From the NCBI GenBank assembly GCA_964538025.1, contig CAZICZ010000014.1, positions 1-17,176 of the forward strand: a DNA stretch of 17,176 bases, written 5' to 3'. This DNA is from UBA5078 sp964538025. Its GTDB lineage: Bacteria; Pseudomonadota; Gammaproteobacteria; Pseudomonadales; Pseudohongiellaceae. The notes under the pieces were generated by a model that saw nothing but the letters and a program-made list of their open reading frames with translations, had not been told where the DNA came from and searched no databases. The translations under genes were made by a program, and so were the position numbers. Shown here piece by piece: positions 1 through 8,201 of this stretch (positions are counted from its first letter, which is position 1; every line of letters starts with the position of its first letter).

Positions 1-2408
1 GCACCCCCGCGCCGGGCAACACGACGACCTCCCGCCTCGACTGGCTCACGTCCGAACAGATGACGCCCGAGCAGCGCGCCGCGCTGCCTGCCAATTGCTG
101 CGGCGCCTTTATTGAACCCCCGCGCACTGGCCTGAACGGTGCGCCGATTGATCCGCAGCGCAGCCCCGAGGGGGCAGCCACCCAGTTTTCCGCCCCGGGC
201 GCCATCGAGCAGAGCGGCGAAGGCACCGTGAACATTGCGGGCAACGTTGCCATCGAACAGGGCAACCGCACCGTCACCAACACGCAGTCCACGCGCATCG
301 ACCAGAATGCCGACACCATTACGCTTGCGGGCGACGTGGTCTTCCGGGAGCCGGGCGTGCTGCTCCAGGGCAGTAGCGCCTTTATCGATCAGGGCACAGG
401 CGTCAACCGGCTTGAACAGGCCGACTATGTGCTGCACGGATACGGCATACACGGCGCCGCCAGTGTCCTGATGTATGACAGCGAAGGGCAGGTGCTGGCG
501 ATCGAGAACGGCGTCTTCAGCCGCTGCGAGCCGGGCAATGAATTCTGGACCCTGAATGCCGAACACATGACGCTCGACACCCTTGCCGGCATCGGCACGG
601 CCCGTGCTGTCACCCTGCGCATGAAGGATGTGCCGGTGTTCCACTACCCCTTTACGGTGCCCTTCCCGCTCGGAGACCAGCGCGTTTCCGGTCTTCTGGC
701 ACCCAGCATCGGCTCCACCAGCGACGGGGGGTTCGACTATGCACAGCCCTACTACCTGAACCTGGCACCGCATTACGACGCGACCCTGACGCCCCGCTTT
801 ATGGCAGACCGCGGAGCAATGCTCAGCGCAGAGTTCCGGTATCTGGCCGACTGGTCGATGAACACCCTCGGCCTTTCACTGTTACCCGACGACAAGCGGT
901 TTGATCCCGCCAGCGCCGGCGTGCCGGGATCCCGCTCCCCTTCTCAGGCCAAGCGCTGGTTCATCGGCTTTAGCCACCAGGGACAACTCGGCGAGCGCTG
1001 GAGCACCGACATCAATTACGAAGCTGTCAGTGACGACCGCTATTTCCGCGATCTGGGCAGCAACGGACTCGACGTCTCCAGCCGCACCTACCTGCAGCGC
1101 CGCGGACAGCTCACCTACCGTGCCGATCGATGGTATGCCGGCACCCGCGTGCAGCGCGTGGACATCATTGATCCGTATATCGCCGCCAACGATCTGAACC
1201 GGCCCTACGACCGGCTGCCGGAACTTCTGTTTGGCAGCGAGACGGCTCTCGGGGGTCTGCGCGTCGGACTGGATGCCACCCACGTGCGTTTCGACCGTTC
1301 ACTGCCGCTATCGCAGTTGAGCGCTGCCCAGATCGATCAGGGGGCGTTGGTGACGGGCACCCGGACGCACGTCGAGCCCCGCCTGAGTTATCCCATTCAG
1401 GGAGAGGCCGGCTTTTTCATTCCCACCGCGAAATACAAGTTCACGCAGTGGAGTCTCGACCAGCAGGCGCTGGGCACCGAAGACACTCCGGACCGTGGCA
1501 TCGGCGTGTTCAGCCTCGATACCGGGCTCGTGTTTGAACGCCCCACGGGCGGCGCTGGCGCGGTCCAGACGCTGGAACCGCGCCTCTACTATCTGTACAG
1601 CGAACAGCAGGATCAGTCCCTTCTGCCAACGTTCGACACCGGCCAACTGAACTTCAGTTTTGCCCAGCTGTTTCGCGATGATCGCTTCAGCGGCCGTGAT
1701 CGGGTGGGCGATGCCAATCAGGTCAGCGCCGCACTCAGCACCCGCTTTCTGAATGCCTCCGGCGTTGAGCGCGGGCATCTCAGCCTCGGCCAGATTTTCT
1801 ATCTGGAAGACCGGATCGTCTCGCTGGACAGCCCGGTGCAGACCTGGGTGACCCTGCAGCCCCGCGACACGGATCGCTCGGCGCTGGTCAGCGACGCGGC
1901 CTATCAGATCAATGAGCGCTGGCGCCTCAGCGGAGATGTCCAGTGGAACGAGGACCAGCAATGGATCGACGAGGGCAGCACATCCCTGCGCTACCAGAGC
2001 GACGAGAGCCACCTCTTCAATCTGGCCTACCGCTTCCGGCGGCTGGTGGATCTGTACGGCCCCCTGCCCCCCGGCCTCGACCCGCGCATTAAACAGACCG
2101 ATGTATCGGGTGTCTGGCCCCTGAACAATCAGTGGCGTTTGCTGGGTCGATGGCACTATGATCACAGCAACCGCCGGAACCTGGACAGCTTCGCTGGCAT
2201 CGAATACAGCAACTGTTGCGCGACGATCCGCCTGATCAGCCGGGAATGGATCGACCAGGACGAATACTTCCTCCTGCAGGACAGAACCAAATCCGGCATA
2301 TTTTTCCAGCTCACCCTGAACGGCCTTGGCAATGTCAGTGGCGGCGGGGTGAGCAGACTGCTCAGTGACGGGATCCTGGGCTTTAAGGAGTACGACGCCA
2401 ATGAATAA
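1..2408 (+). CDS. lptD: LPS-assembly protein LptD (5'-truncated by window edge)
   Basis: LptD is the outer-membrane beta-barrel that, with the lipoprotein LptE, inserts lipopolysaccharide into the outer leaflet. The reading frame is open from base 3 (first full codon) to the TAA at 2406-2408, so about 801 residues are visible; the signal peptide and true start lie upstream, and the ATG at 60 is internal. The family's disulfide cysteines are present: a CC pair at bases 96-101, a single Cys at 525-527 in FSRCEPGNEFW, and a second CC pair at 2214-2219 in YSNCCATIR. The N-terminal part (about bases 200-560) reads as the LptA/OstA-like jellyroll. The rest is the barrel, opened by the conserved stretch VPVFHYPFTVPFPLGDQR near base 630. 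It is first in the surA-pdxA-rsmA-apaG-apaH cluster and overlaps the surA start. Identification is firm; only the missing 5' end is uncertain. Confidence 0.97.
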   Translation, partial: TPAPGNTTTSRLDWLTSEQMTPEQRAALPANCCGAFIEPPRTGLNGAPIDPQRSPEGAATQFSAPGAIEQSGEGTVNIAGNVAIEQGNRTVTNTQSTRIDQNADTITLAGDVVFREPGVLLQGSSAFIDQGTGVNRLEQADYVLHGYGIHGAASVLMYDSEGQVLAIENGVFSRCEPGNEFWTLNAEHMTLDTLAGIGTARAVTLRMKDVPVFHYPFTVPFPLGDQRVSGLLAPSIGSTSDGGFDYAQPYYLNLAPHYDATLTPRFMADRGAMLSAEFRYLADWSMNTLGLSLLPDDKRFDPASAGVPGSRSPSQAKRWFIGFSHQGQLGERWSTDINYEAVSDDRYFRDLGSNGLDVSSRTYLQRRGQLTYRADRWYAGTRVQRVDIIDPYIAANDLNRPYDRLPELLFGSETALGGLRVGLDATHVRFDRSLPLSQLSAAQIDQGALVTGTRTHVEPRLSYPIQGEAGFFIPTAKYKFTQWSLDQQALGTEDTPDRGIGVFSLDTGLVFERPTGGAGAVQTLEPRLYYLYSEQQDQSLLPTFDTGQLNFSFAQLFRDDRFSGRDRVGDANQVSAALSTRFLNASGVERGHLSLGQIFYLEDRIVSLDSPVQTWVTLQPRDTDRSALVSDAAYQINERWRLSGDVQWNEDQQWIDEGSTSLRYQSDESHLFNLAYRFRRLVDLYGPLPPGLDPRIKQTDVSGVWPLNNQWRLLGRWHYDHSNRRNLDSFAGIEYSNCCATIRLISREWIDQDEYFLLQDRTKSGIFFQLTLNGLGNVSGGGVSRLLSDGILGFKEYDANE
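2385..2390 (+). promoter_or_regulatory. surA ribosome binding site inside lptD
   Basis: AAGGAG lies 10 bases before the ATG at 2401, inside the last codons of lptD. It supports 2401 as the surA start over the in-frame GTG at 2365, which would put extra residues in front of a well-formed signal peptide. Confidence 0.7.
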
Positions 2409-3729
2409 AAGACACGTGATTCTGTGGGGATCCCTGGTGCTGTTCTGTCTCGGTGCCAGCCCGCTTCATGCACAACGCCAGGTGCTGGACAAGGTGGTCG
2501 CCATCGTCGACGAGGGCGTGGTGCTGCAAAGCGAACTGGATGCCCGCCTGGAAGAGGTGCGGGCCAATGCCATGGCGGCCGGGCAGCCTCTGCCGCCGGC
2601 AGCGGAGCTGCGCAGCCAGATCATCGAGGCGCTGATTGTGGAAAGCCTGCAGATTCAGCTGGCCGACCGGATGGGCATCCGCTATGACGACGACACCATC
2701 AACAACGTCATGCAGAACATCGCGCAGCAGAACAACATGAGTTTTGACGAGTATGTGACCGCGCTGGAAACAGCGGGCCGCTACCTCAGCACACGAGAGC
2801 AGATCCGCAAGGAACTGACCATGCGCGAGCTGCAACGCGGCATGGTGAACCGTCGCATCAACATCACTGATCAGGAAATCGAAAACTTCCTCAATTCCGA
2901 GATGGGCCGTGTCACGCTGGCCCCCGATTACCTGGTGGACCAGACCCTGATTCCCGTGGGCGAAAACGACCCCGCCGAGCTGGTGGCTGCCAAGGAACGC
3001 TTTGCGCAGCAGATGCTTGAAGCCATCAGCAACGGCACGCCTTTCGATCAGGCGCGCCTGGTGGCCCAGCGCGGCGCGGCGGCAACGCCCCCGAGCGCCT
3101 TCCCGGTGAGTGGCGGCGAGCTCGGGTGGCGCAAGGCGGCCGGCCTGCCGACCCTGTTTGTCGACCTTGTCCCGTCCATGAAGGCGGGCGAGGTGCGCGG
3201 TCCGATCCGCAGCCCGAGCGGATTCCACCTGGTCAAGCTGGTCGCGATCGAAGGGGACATCACCAGCCTGGTGAAGCAGACCCACGCGCGGCACATCCTG
3301 ATCTCCCCGAACGAAATTCGCACCGAGGAACAGGCGCGCAGCTTCATTCAAAGCCTGCATGATCGCATCAAGAACGGAGAAGACTTCGGCGACATCGCCC
3401 GGCAGAACTCTGACGATGCCGCCTCGGTCGTGGCCGGGGGCGACATGGGTTGGGCCAATGAGGGCGGCATGCCGCCGGAATTTGAAGCCGTCGTCGATGA
3501 GATGGAGGTGGGCGAGCTGAGCGAGCCCTTCAAAACCAGTTACGGCTGGCACATTGCGGAGGTTCTGGAGCGACGCGAGCAGGACCTGAGCCGCCAGTTC
3601 AGTCGTCAGCAGGCCGAGAACACGCTGCGCGGACGCAAATTTGATGTCGAACTGCAAAATTGGCTCATCGAAATTCGTGAACAAGCCTACGTGAAAATCA
3701 CTCCACCCAGTGTGGCCGGAAATCCGTGA
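2401..3729 (+). CDS. surA: Periplasmic chaperone / peptidyl-prolyl isomerase SurA
   Basis: SurA escorts unfolded outer-membrane proteins, LptD among them, across the periplasm. The 442-residue product starts with a Sec signal peptide: NKR, then a hydrophobic core, with likely cleavage after LHA at residue 24. An N-terminal chaperone domain (about 25-165) follows, then two parvulin domains (about 170-275 and 285-390) and a C-terminal helix that packs back on the chaperone core. The second parvulin domain keeps the HARHIL and GGDMGW motifs. The first has DQTLIP where a catalytic parvulin would have HIL, so it is probably inactive, as reported for the first domain of E. coli SurA. The start ATG overlaps the lptD stop by 8 bases, and the stop overlaps the pdxA GTG start (GTGA), implying translational coupling on both sides. 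Length is close to the usual 430 or so. Confidence 0.97.
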   Translation: MNKRHVILWGSLVLFCLGASPLHAQRQVLDKVVAIVDEGVVLQSELDARLEEVRANAMAAGQPLPPAAELRSQIIEALIVESLQIQLADRMGIRYDDDTINNVMQNIAQQNNMSFDEYVTALETAGRYLSTREQIRKELTMRELQRGMVNRRINITDQEIENFLNSEMGRVTLAPDYLVDQTLIPVGENDPAELVAAKERFAQQMLEAISNGTPFDQARLVAQRGAAATPPSAFPVSGGELGWRKAAGLPTLFVDLVPSMKAGEVRGPIRSPSGFHLVKLVAIEGDITSLVKQTHARHILISPNEIRTEEQARSFIQSLHDRIKNGEDFGDIARQNSDDAASVVAGGDMGWANEGGMPPEFEAVVDEMEVGELSEPFKTSYGWHIAEVLERREQDLSRQFSRQQAENTLRGRKFDVELQNWLIEIREQAYVKITPPSVAGNP

Positions 3730-4733
3730 TCGACCGCATCGCCATTACCGCCGGGGAACCGGCGGGCATCGGCCCGGACCTCTGCGTCCAGCTCGCCCAG
3801 CAGGCCGACAAGTCCTGTGAACGCATCGTCATCGCCGACCCGGTTTTATTGAAAGATCGCGCGGCACAGCTTGGACTCCCCCTGACCCTGACAGTGTTCG
3901 ACCCGCACCGTGCCCCCCGGGCCAGCGCCGCGGGAGAGTTGTGCGTCCTGCCCGTTTCGCTGGCTGCTCCCTGCGTGGCCGGCACGCTCAACCCGGCCAA
4001 CGCCGCCTATGTATTGGACACCCTGCGGATAGCCGTCCGGGCTTGTCAGCAGGGAGAACTCGACGCGATGGTCACCGCGCCCGTGCACAAGGGCGTCATC
4101 AACGAGGCGGGAACCCCGTTTACCGGCCACACGGAATTTCTGGCGGCGCTGTGCGGGCAAGACTTGACCGTGATGATGCTGGCCACCGAGGGCCTGCGCG
4201 TTGCACTGGCCACCACCCATCTGCCCTTGGCGAAAGTGGCCGAGGCCATCACGGCCGACCTCCTGCGGGACATCATCCGCATTCTCGATGCCGACCTGCG
4301 ACGCCGTTTCGGCATCGCCTCGCCGGTGATCCTGGTCTGCGGGCTCAACCCCCATGCCGGAGAAGGCGGTCATCTGGGCACCGAGGAGCGGGACATCATC
4401 GAACCGGTGCTGGAGGAAATGCGTGCCCGGGGCATCCATCTGCTGGGCCCCCTGCCCGCCGACACGCTCTTCACCGAAAAATACCTCGCGCATGCCGATG
4501 CCGTGCTGTCGATGTACCACGACCAGGGCCTGCCGGTGCTCAAATACAAGGGCTTTGGCAATGCCAGCAACATTACGCTGGGACTGCCCATCATCCGCAC
4601 CTCCGTGGACCACGGCACGGCGCTGGATCTGGCAGGCACCGGCAAGGCGTCCATGGGCAGTCTGCAAGAGGCCATCGCCACGGCCCGACTGATGGTGCAA
4701 CACAGCCGCGCGGCGGGAGGCGTCCGTGACTGA
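3726..4733 (+). CDS. pdxA: 4-hydroxythreonine-4-phosphate dehydrogenase PdxA
   Basis: PdxA oxidises 4-phosphohydroxy-L-threonine with NAD(P)+ in the DXP-dependent pathway to pyridoxal 5'-phosphate, in the cytoplasm. The 335-residue product has the N-terminal ITAGEPAGIGPDLC motif and the divalent-metal histidines at H135 (FTGHTEFL), H210 (NPHAGEGG) and H265 (YHDQGLPVLK), spaced as in the E. coli enzyme; H165 in ATTHLP is also conserved. The start is GTG at 3726, overlapping the surA stop by four bases. No better start is available, because the conserved sequence IDRIAITAGE begins immediately. Its stop lies inside the first codons of rsmA. Length and motif order match the family, and no damage is visible. 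Confidence 0.97.
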   Translation: MIDRIAITAGEPAGIGPDLCVQLAQQADKSCERIVIADPVLLKDRAAQLGLPLTLTVFDPHRAPRASAAGELCVLPVSLAAPCVAGTLNPANAAYVLDTLRIAVRACQQGELDAMVTAPVHKGVINEAGTPFTGHTEFLAALCGQDLTVMMLATEGLRVALATTHLPLAKVAEAITADLLRDIIRILDADLRRRFGIASPVILVCGLNPHAGEGGHLGTEERDIIEPVLEEMRARGIHLLGPLPADTLFTEKYLAHADAVLSMYHDQGLPVLKYKGFGNASNITLGLPIIRTSVDHGTALDLAGTGKASMGSLQEAIATARLMVQHSRAAGGVRD

Positions 4734-5592
4734 GTCCCGGCATTCCCGTCCCCGCGCCGCCTCCGGCCGCGACCTGCAAGGCGATGGCTTTACCCATCAG
4801 GCCCGTAAACGGTTCGGCCAGAACTTCCTGCACGACCAGAACATCATTCGCAAGATTGTGCAGTCGATCGCCCCCCAACCAACCGATCATCTGGTGGAAA
4901 TCGGCCCCGGCCAGGGCGCGATCACACGCCAGCTGCTGGCCCAGGTCGGCCGACTGGATGCGGTCGAACTCGACCGTGACCTCGCCGTCTACCTGCAGCA
5001 GACGCTGGGCACCGATGCGCGTTTCAGCCTCCATCAGGGCGATGTGCTGAAATTCGATTTTGCCCGGCTGACGGATCAGCCGCGCTCCCTGCGCATTGTC
5101 GGCAATCTGCCCTACAACATCTCCACGCCCTGTATGTTTCACCTGCTGGAGTCAGCTCCCCTGATTCGCGACATGACCTTCATGCTGCAAAAGGAGGTGG
5201 TGGAACGCCTTGCCGCGCAGCCGGGGGATCCCCACTACGGGCGCCTCGGCCTGATGATGCAATATTACTGTCAGGTGGAGCCGCTGTTTGATGTGCCCCC
5301 TACTGCCTTCATCCCCCAACCCAAGGTATGCTCTGCCATCGTGAGGCTGACGCCCCATGCGATTCCTCCCGTGCAAGTGCAGGACGTCACCTGCCTGCAG
5401 GAAGTGATCCGGGTAGCGTTCAATCAGCGGCGCAAGACCTTGAAGAACAGCCTCGGCGCCCTGATATCGGAGGCACAGCTGGAGTCTCTCGACGTCGATG
5501 TACGCCTGCGGCCCGAGAACCTCAGCCTGGCGGAATATGCCGCCATCAGTGACAGTATCAGCCGCACCCGCCAGGGCGCGGAACGCACGTAG
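4726..5592 (+). CDS. rsmA: 16S rRNA (adenine1518/1519-N6)-dimethyltransferase RsmA (KsgA)
   Basis: RsmA dimethylates the two adjacent adenines in the 3'-terminal hairpin of 16S rRNA, a late quality-control step in small-subunit assembly. Visible motifs are RKRFGQNFLHD (28-38), the SAM-binding motif EIGPGQGAIT (58-67), the acidic ELD (81-83), GDV (105-107), the catalytic NLPYNIS (127-133) and the C-terminal FNQRRKTLKN (232-241). The start is GTG at 4726, overlapping the pdxA stop by 8 bases. I see no other usable in-frame start before the conserved region, although this leaves about 20 residues more than E. coli KsgA has at its N-terminus; this Arg/Ser-rich extension is the least certain part. 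At 288 residues it is slightly longer than the usual 270 or so. The TAG stop merges into the strong apaG ribosome binding site. Confidence 0.96.
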   Translation: MTESRHSRPRAASGRDLQGDGFTHQARKRFGQNFLHDQNIIRKIVQSIAPQPTDHLVEIGPGQGAITRQLLAQVGRLDAVELDRDLAVYLQQTLGTDARFSLHQGDVLKFDFARLTDQPRSLRIVGNLPYNISTPCMFHLLESAPLIRDMTFMLQKEVVERLAAQPGDPHYGRLGLMMQYYCQVEPLFDVPPTAFIPQPKVCSAIVRLTPHAIPPVQVQDVTCLQEVIRVAFNQRRKTLKNSLGALISEAQLESLDVDVRLRPENLSLAEYAAISDSISRTRQGAERT

Positions 5593-5600
5593 GAGGAGGA
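5591..5600 (+). promoter_or_regulatory. Strong apaG ribosome binding site fused to the rsmA stop
   Basis: A run of repeated AGG/GAG purines begins within the rsmA TAG stop (5590-5592) and ends five bases before the apaG ATG at 5606. It is the strongest Shine-Dalgarno sequence I noticed in the window. It fixes the apaG start against the longer open frame beginning at 5498, which lies wholly inside rsmA up to this point. Confidence 0.75.
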
Positions 5601-5605
5601 GTCAC

Positions 5606-5995
5606 ATGATCAAGAATCACCACACGCCTTCGGGCATCGACATCTCAGTGCACACGCAATATCTGCAGGATCAGTCCGACCCCGAGAACAACCGTTATGT
5701 GTTTGCGTACACCATCGGCATCGAAAACAAATCCGAGAAGCCAGTGAAGCTGCTCTCGCGCCACTGGATCATCACCGACGACAACGACAAGATCGAGGAA
5801 GTGCGTGGCACCGGTGTCGTGGGACAACAGCCCCTGATCGAACCGGGGCAGGTATTCCATTACACCAGCGGCGCCGTGCTCACCACCAGCTTTGGCACCA
5901 TGCAGGGCAGTTATGAAATGCTCGGTGCCGACGGTGAAAAGTTTGCCGCGCCCGTGCCGGCGTTTCTGCTCTCCCGTCCGTTGACGGTGCATTAG
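5606..5995 (+). CDS. apaG: ApaG (Co2+/Mg2+ efflux-associated) domain protein
   Basis: This is a small fibronectin-III-like beta-sandwich protein of 129 residues, close to the 125 of E. coli ApaG. The conserved core is clear: NKSEKPVKLLSRHWIITD (about 41-58), GVVGQQPLIEPGQ (70-82) and YTSGAVLTTSFGTMQGSY (86-103). The exact biochemical role is unsettled. In Salmonella the homologous CorD affects cobalt resistance and magnesium efflux, and the same fold occurs in some F-box and PolDIP2 proteins. The ATG at 5606 is chosen because a very strong ribosome binding site precedes it and homologues begin here. It sits between rsmA and apaH as in other gammaproteobacteria, 19 bases before apaH, so it is almost certainly co-transcribed. 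Confidence 0.95.
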   Translation: MIKNHHTPSGIDISVHTQYLQDQSDPENNRYVFAYTIGIENKSEKPVKLLSRHWIITDDNDKIEEVRGTGVVGQQPLIEPGQVFHYTSGAVLTTSFGTMQGSYEMLGADGEKFAAPVPAFLLSRPLTVH

Positions 5996-6014
5996 GGGAA
6001 GGCCGCCGGGCACT

Positions 6015-6830
6015 ATGTCAACCTATGCCATCGGCGATATCCAGGGCTGCTACAAGCCGCTGCGAAAATTGCTCACACGCGTTGACTTCCAGCCCGGCAG
6101 AGACCGCCTGTGGTGCGTGGGCGATCTCATCAATCGCGGCCCTAAATCCCTCGACACCCTGCGCTATCTGCGCGACCTCGGCGACGATGTCACCGTGGTG
6201 CTCGGCAATCACGATCTGCATTTTCTGGCGCTCACGTACGGCGCGGTCGACAGGCGCCATTCCGGCACGCTGGACGAGCTGCTCGCTGCGCCCGACTGCG
6301 ATGAACTCGCCAACTGGCTGCGACACAAGCCGCTCGCCCATTACGACTGCATCGACACCGCCCGGGGTCCGGAAAACTACCTGATGGTCCACGCCGGCGT
6401 GGCGCCACAATGGACCCTGCAAAAAACACTGGCCCTTGCGGCCGAAGTGGAGCTGACGCTGCAGGGGCCGGACTTTTTTCAGTACCTGGTGCACATGTAT
6501 GGCGACACGCCAAGGCGCTGGAAAAACAAACTGACGGGATACGATCGCCTGCGGGTGATCACCAATTACCTGACGCGCATGCGCTTCTGCAATGCGAAGG
6601 GCAAGCTCGATCTGCAGGTCAAGGAGGGGCTGCTGTTCGCCCCGGAAGGCTATAAACCGTGGTTTGAGTTTGAGCAACTGACCCCCGCAACCCATATCCT
6701 CTTCGGCCACTGGGCGGCGCTGGAGGGACAGACTGGCAACCCCTCTATTTTCGCCCTGGACACCGGCTGCGTGTGGGGGCGGGAGCTGAGCATGCTCCGA
6801 CTGGAAGATCACGCCCTGTTCAGTGTCTAA
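6015..6830 (+). CDS. apaH: Symmetrical bis(5'-nucleosyl)-tetraphosphatase ApaH
   Basis: ApaH splits Ap4A symmetrically into two ADP molecules and has also been shown to remove Np4 caps from bacterial mRNA. The 271-residue product carries the full metallophosphatase signature in order: GDIQGC (7-12), GDLINRGP (36-43), GNHD (64-67), HAG (126-128) and FGHWA (220-224), followed by DTGCVWG (249-255). This covers all metal and phosphate ligands expected of the PPP-type fold. The ATG at 6015 gives the usual start just ahead of the first motif; a GGGGAAGG stretch near the apaG stop may serve as its ribosome binding site. It is the last gene of the lptD-to-apaH cluster. No terminator is visible in the 57 bases before cca, so read-through into cca is possible. 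Confidence 0.97.
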   Translation: MSTYAIGDIQGCYKPLRKLLTRVDFQPGRDRLWCVGDLINRGPKSLDTLRYLRDLGDDVTVVLGNHDLHFLALTYGAVDRRHSGTLDELLAAPDCDELANWLRHKPLAHYDCIDTARGPENYLMVHAGVAPQWTLQKTLALAAEVELTLQGPDFFQYLVHMYGDTPRRWKNKLTGYDRLRVITNYLTRMRFCNAKGKLDLQVKEGLLFAPEGYKPWFEFEQLTPATHILFGHWAALEGQTGNPSIFALDTGCVWGRELSMLRLEDHALFSV

Positions 6831-6887
6831 GCGCTCGGGCTACACTTGCCCGTGTACAGCAATCCCGATTTCTCACGAGTCTCACAC

Positions 6888-8126
6888 ATGGACACCTATC
6901 TGGTAGGCGGCGCCGTCCGCGACCGATTGCTCGGCTTCGAGCGCGCCGACCGCGACTGGGTGGTCGTAGGCGCGCGCGTAGAGGACATGCTGGCACAGGG
7001 GTTTACCCCGGTGGGGCGTGACTTCCCGGTGTTCCTGCACCCCGGCAGCAAGGAGGAATATGCCCTCGCGCGTACCGAGCGCAAAACCGGCCACGGCTAT
7101 ACCGGTTTCGTCGTCAACGCCGACCCGTCGGTGACGCTGGAGGAAGACCTGCAGCGCCGTGATCTGACTCTTAATGCCATTGCCGAGCGTGCCGATGGGC
7201 AGCTGATCGACCCCTACGGCGGGCAACGGGACATCGAGGCGCGGCTGCTGCGGCATGTCTCACCTGCCTTCACCGAAGACCCGCTGCGCGTCCTGCGTGT
7301 CGCCCGCTTCGCTGCCCGCTTTGCACCGCTCGGGTTTCGCGTCGCTCCCGAGACCCTGGCGCTGATGAGCACCCTGAGCCGCAGCGGCGAGCTCGCTCAT
7401 CTGGTGCCCGAACGCGTCTGGCAGGAAACCGACAAGGCCCTGCGCTCGCCCGCCCCGGCTGTCTATTTTCAGACCCTGCGGGAGTGCGGCGCACTGGCGG
7501 TCATCCTGCCGGAGCTGGACCGCCTGTTCGGCGTGCCCCAACCCGCCCAGCATCACCCCGAGATCGATACCGGTGTGCACGTGATGATGTGCCTCGAACA
7601 GGCTGCAAAACTGAGCGAGGACCCGGTGGTGCGCTTTGCCGTGTTGCTGCACGACCTTGGCAAGGGCGTCACCCCCGCCGCGAATTGGCCGCATCACTAC
7701 GGCCACGAAACACTGGGGCTGCCGCTGATCCGCGCCGTGTGCGAACGCCTGCGCGTGCCCAAGAAACAGGCCGCCCTCGCGCGTCTGGTGGGGGAGTTCC
7801 ACACCCATTGCCACCGCATGGGCGAGCTGAGACCGGCGACCGTGCTGTCGCTGCTGGAGGCGCTGGATGCGTTCCGCCGCCCGGAACAACTGACCCAGTT
7901 TGCGCTGGCCTGTGAGGCCGACTCGCGCGGGCGTACCGGATTTGAAGACAGGGACTATCCTCAGGCGGCGCGACTTCATCGTGCCTGCGAGGCGGCGCGT
8001 GCCGTTGATGTCCCCTCCCTGCTGAAGACCCAAGCGACGTCGCAGCCCGCCTCCCCCGAGGCCATCAAGGCAACGCTGGCCAAGGCCCGCACCGAGGCCA
8101 TCGCCTGCGCACTGGGTGATCGCTGA
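6888..8126 (+). CDS. cca: Multifunctional CCA tRNA nucleotidyltransferase / HD-domain phosphohydrolase
   Basis: This enzyme adds or repairs the 3' CCA end of tRNAs without a template. The 412-residue product has the same length as the E. coli enzyme and matches its numbering: the nucleotidyltransferase motif GGAVRD (7-12), catalytic D21 and D23 in DRDWVVVG, RRDLTLNA (90-97), the RVLRVARFAARF helix (134-145) and a C-terminal HD domain with H255-D256 in LLHDLGKG. The HD part gives gammaproteobacterial Cca extra phosphatase and 2',3'-cyclic phosphodiesterase activity. The ATG at 6888 is preferred over an in-frame TTG at 6846, since homologues start about six residues before GGAVRD. The ribosome binding site is weak. 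It is followed by a 75-base gap before the antiporter gene. Confidence 0.97.
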   Translation: MDTYLVGGAVRDRLLGFERADRDWVVVGARVEDMLAQGFTPVGRDFPVFLHPGSKEEYALARTERKTGHGYTGFVVNADPSVTLEEDLQRRDLTLNAIAERADGQLIDPYGGQRDIEARLLRHVSPAFTEDPLRVLRVARFAARFAPLGFRVAPETLALMSTLSRSGELAHLVPERVWQETDKALRSPAPAVYFQTLRECGALAVILPELDRLFGVPQPAQHHPEIDTGVHVMMCLEQAAKLSEDPVVRFAVLLHDLGKGVTPAANWPHHYGHETLGLPLIRAVCERLRVPKKQAALARLVGEFHTHCHRMGELRPATVLSLLEALDAFRRPEQLTQFALACEADSRGRTGFEDRDYPQAARLHRACEAARAVDVPSLLKTQATSQPASPEAIKATLAKARTEAIACALGDR

Positions 8127-8201
8127 GCCGCGCGCACGGGTGGCGCAAGCCGGTTCAATTCCTTATTATCCCGACGCTCCCCCCACGAAAGAGAACCCAA
8201 G

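Noticed and set aside
2383..3684. Long minus-strand open frame (433 codons) across surA
   Set aside because: It is a shadow of surA; no family resemblance and no sensible start context.
6846..6887. Upstream TTG start for cca
   Set aside because: It adds 14 residues not seen in homologues; the ATG at 6888 gives exactly the E. coli length and numbering.
8141..8169. Sigma-54-type promoter before the antiporter gene (TGGCGC...)
   Set aside because: The GG is not followed by a GC at the required spacing, and the TTGC half is missing; only an isolated -10-like TATTAT remains.
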